Assembly (NCBI GenBank): GCA_036365455.1
Contig: JAWQUS010000030.1
Location: forward strand, 8,556,001 to 8,620,000
Reading direction: 5' to 3'
Length of the DNA: 64,000 bases
Source of the DNA: Macrosoma leucophasiata
Taxonomy: Eukaryota; Arthropoda; Insecta; Lepidoptera; Hedylidae
Each line of letters begins with the position of its first letter. Positions within the stretch are counted from its first letter, which is position 1. The notes below the pieces were generated by a model. The model saw nothing but the letters and a program-made list of their open reading frames with translations. It did not search any database and was not told the origin of the DNA. The translations under genes and the position numbers were made by a program. Below are positions 62,610 to 64,000 of the stretch, piece after piece.

Positions 62610-63800
62610 TTATAGCGTACCAGACGAGATTAGTACGAGAATAGACGAGATTAATACGACTCTCAAACAGCTCAAAAACAACAGGGCGCCGGGCGAAGAC
62701 GGAATCACTGCTGAACTCCTGAAAGCGGGCGGAAGGCCAGTATTAGAAGCTCTTCAGTTGATGTTTAATTCCTTCATATCTGAGGGCAAACCGCCACACG
62801 CGTGGCAGAAAAGTGTGGTGGCACTGTTCTTCAAAAAAGGTGACAATACCCTTCTTAAAAACTACAGGCCCATCGCACTTCTAAGTCACGTCTATAACCT
62901 GTTTTCGAGAGTGATTACGAACCGTATATCTCGTAGACCCGACGATTTCCAGCCTCCCGAATAAGCCGGGTTCCGTAAAGGTTTTAGCACCATAGACCAC
63001 ACGCTGCGGCAGGTGTATGTGGACAGAAAACAAAAGAGTATAGCCACCAGCCCCTATGTCTAGCGTCTGTGGACTATGAGAAAGCCTTCGATTCGGTCGA
63101 GATTTGGCATGTACCACAGTCACTCCAGAGGTGCCAAGTCCACTACCGATACATCGAGGTGCTAAGGAGCCTGTACGAAAACGCCACTATGTCGGTTCGA
63201 CTTCAGGACCAGAACTCGAAACCTATCCAACTTCAGCGAGGTGTGAGACAGGGAGGTGTAATATCTCCGAAACTGTTCACAGCTGCATTGGAAGATGTCT
63301 TCAAGCTTCCGGACTGGAACGGACTCGGCATCAACATTTACGGCGAGTACATCTCCCACCTGCGATTTGCGGGTGATATCGTAGTCATGGCTGAGACTCT
63401 GGAAGACCTTGGCACAATGCTTAATGACCTCAGTAGGGCCTTCCAACGAGTGGGCCTTAAAATAAACATGGACAAGACGAAGATCATGACGAATTTCCTC
63501 GTTACGCTCACTCCTTTTATGGTCGAGGGTACTACTCTCGAAGTTTGACGATTATGTATACCTGGGACAAACGGTCCAGTTAGGGCGGCTCAACTTCGAA
63601 AAAGAGGTCGATCGCCGAATCCAACTGTGTGTGAGTGGCGACCGCGTACCCTAAGACGAATCGTAGGCAGGCCCTCTACGATGTGGACCGACGACCTGGT
63701 GAAGGTCGCGTGCAATCGCTGGATGAGGGCGGCCCAGGACCGTTCGTTATGGCATTCTTTGGGGAGGCCTTTGTTCAGCAGTGGACGTCTTTGGAAAATG
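62610..63800 (+). mobile_element. RTE-type LINE, 5'-truncated and decayed
   Basis: RT starts within RAPGEDGITAELLKAGG at about 62685, then AWQKSVVALFFKKGD and NYRPIALLSHVYNLFSRV. A TAA is at 62962-62964. Reading continues AGFRKGFSTIDH, and after a frame change near 63050 VDYEKAFDSVE, GVRQGGVISPKLF and FAGDIVVMAE. The usual FADD is FAGD, so the catalytic Asp is lost. The C-terminal WTDDLVKVACNRWMRAAQDRSLW is after further breaks; it ends GGCCTTTGTTCAGCAGTGGACG. No endonuclease. Confidence 0.88.
63069..63548 (+). pseudogene. RTE reverse transcriptase core frame (part of the 62610-63800 element)
   Basis: 159 open codons with DYEKAFDSVE, GVRQGGVISP and FAGD. The Asp-to-Gly change at the catalytic pair and the truncated context show it is inactive. 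Confidence 0.8.
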
Positions 63801-63928
63801 TAACATGAGGCGGACTTAATGCTAAGTACAATTCTATGCCAGTCAATATTCTTCTCTTAAACTTTAATCAGTCTTTACATTAATTTTCTACTATTTTGAA
63901 CTTCAAGTAATTCTTCTATATTCAACCA

Positions 63929-63997
63929 AGAATAATAATAAACAAAACAAAAAAGATAAATAGAGGTTATCTTTTTTGTTTTGTTTATTATTATTCT
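63929..63997. repeat. 31-bp perfect hairpin at the window end
   Basis: 63929-63959 and 63967-63997 are exact reverse complements around a 7-base loop ATAGAGG. The arms start AGAATAATAATAAACAAAAC. A fold continuing beyond the loop is not seen. Confidence 0.9.
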
Positions 63998-64000
63998 AAA

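Overview
The window looks like AT-rich nuclear DNA from a moth or butterfly. It holds spliced animal genes with GT..AG introns, a class II Arf and an ECHDC3-type crotonase. Around them lie lepidopteran repeat types: Jockey and RTE-like LINEs, a tRNA-derived SINE, 'ACTAGCTG...' dispersed repeats, MITEs and many foldbacks. Clade and species calls are inference, because no database was searched.

Layout. 1-2145: internally deleted Jockey-type LINE, followed by an antisense SINE. 2545-3592: last two exons of an unrecognised host gene. 3593-5555: spacer with a 110-bp palindrome, a TATCGATA cluster and a MITE. 5556-9201: complete seven-exon ECHDC3 gene (+). 9202-13691: spacer of repeat debris. 13692-20861: complete four-exon Arf4/5-type (Arf102F-like) gene (-), whose 4.8-kb intron carries an antisense Jockey/CR1-type LINE. 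20862-33000: gene-poor, with a 1.4-kb TIR element, a second MITE copy and one weak candidate first exon. 33803-33854: good candidate first coding exon (+) of a gene whose later exons were not found. 36227-43639: intact Ty3/gypsy LTR retrotransposon (-) with identical 374-bp LTRs, a CTGT target duplication and one 1,584-aa Gag-Pol frame. A SINE has inserted at its stop codon. 43640-52589: spacer with tandem arrays and dispersed repeats. 52590-56966: nested foldback region bounded by a perfect 29-bp inverted repeat. 57068-57990: GC-rich repeat and a 5'-truncated LINE. 58000-62414: repeat debris and a third MITE copy. 62610-63800: decayed RTE-type LINE. 63929-63997: perfect hairpin at the window end.

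The most unusual feature is inside the gypsy element. Between pol and the 3' LTR are five stem-loops that share one 12-nt loop sequence (ACCCATCCATTC on +, GAATGGATGGGT in the element's sense strand) while their stems differ. There is one compensatory pair change and a possible enclosing stem, so this may be a cis-acting RNA structure. Second, the SINE 3' tail matches the last codons of the LINE at 57245-57990, pointing to that LINE family as its likely mobilising partner. The cellular genes do not form an obvious pathway: one encodes a mitochondrial crotonase-fold protein, another a Golgi/ER small GTPase.
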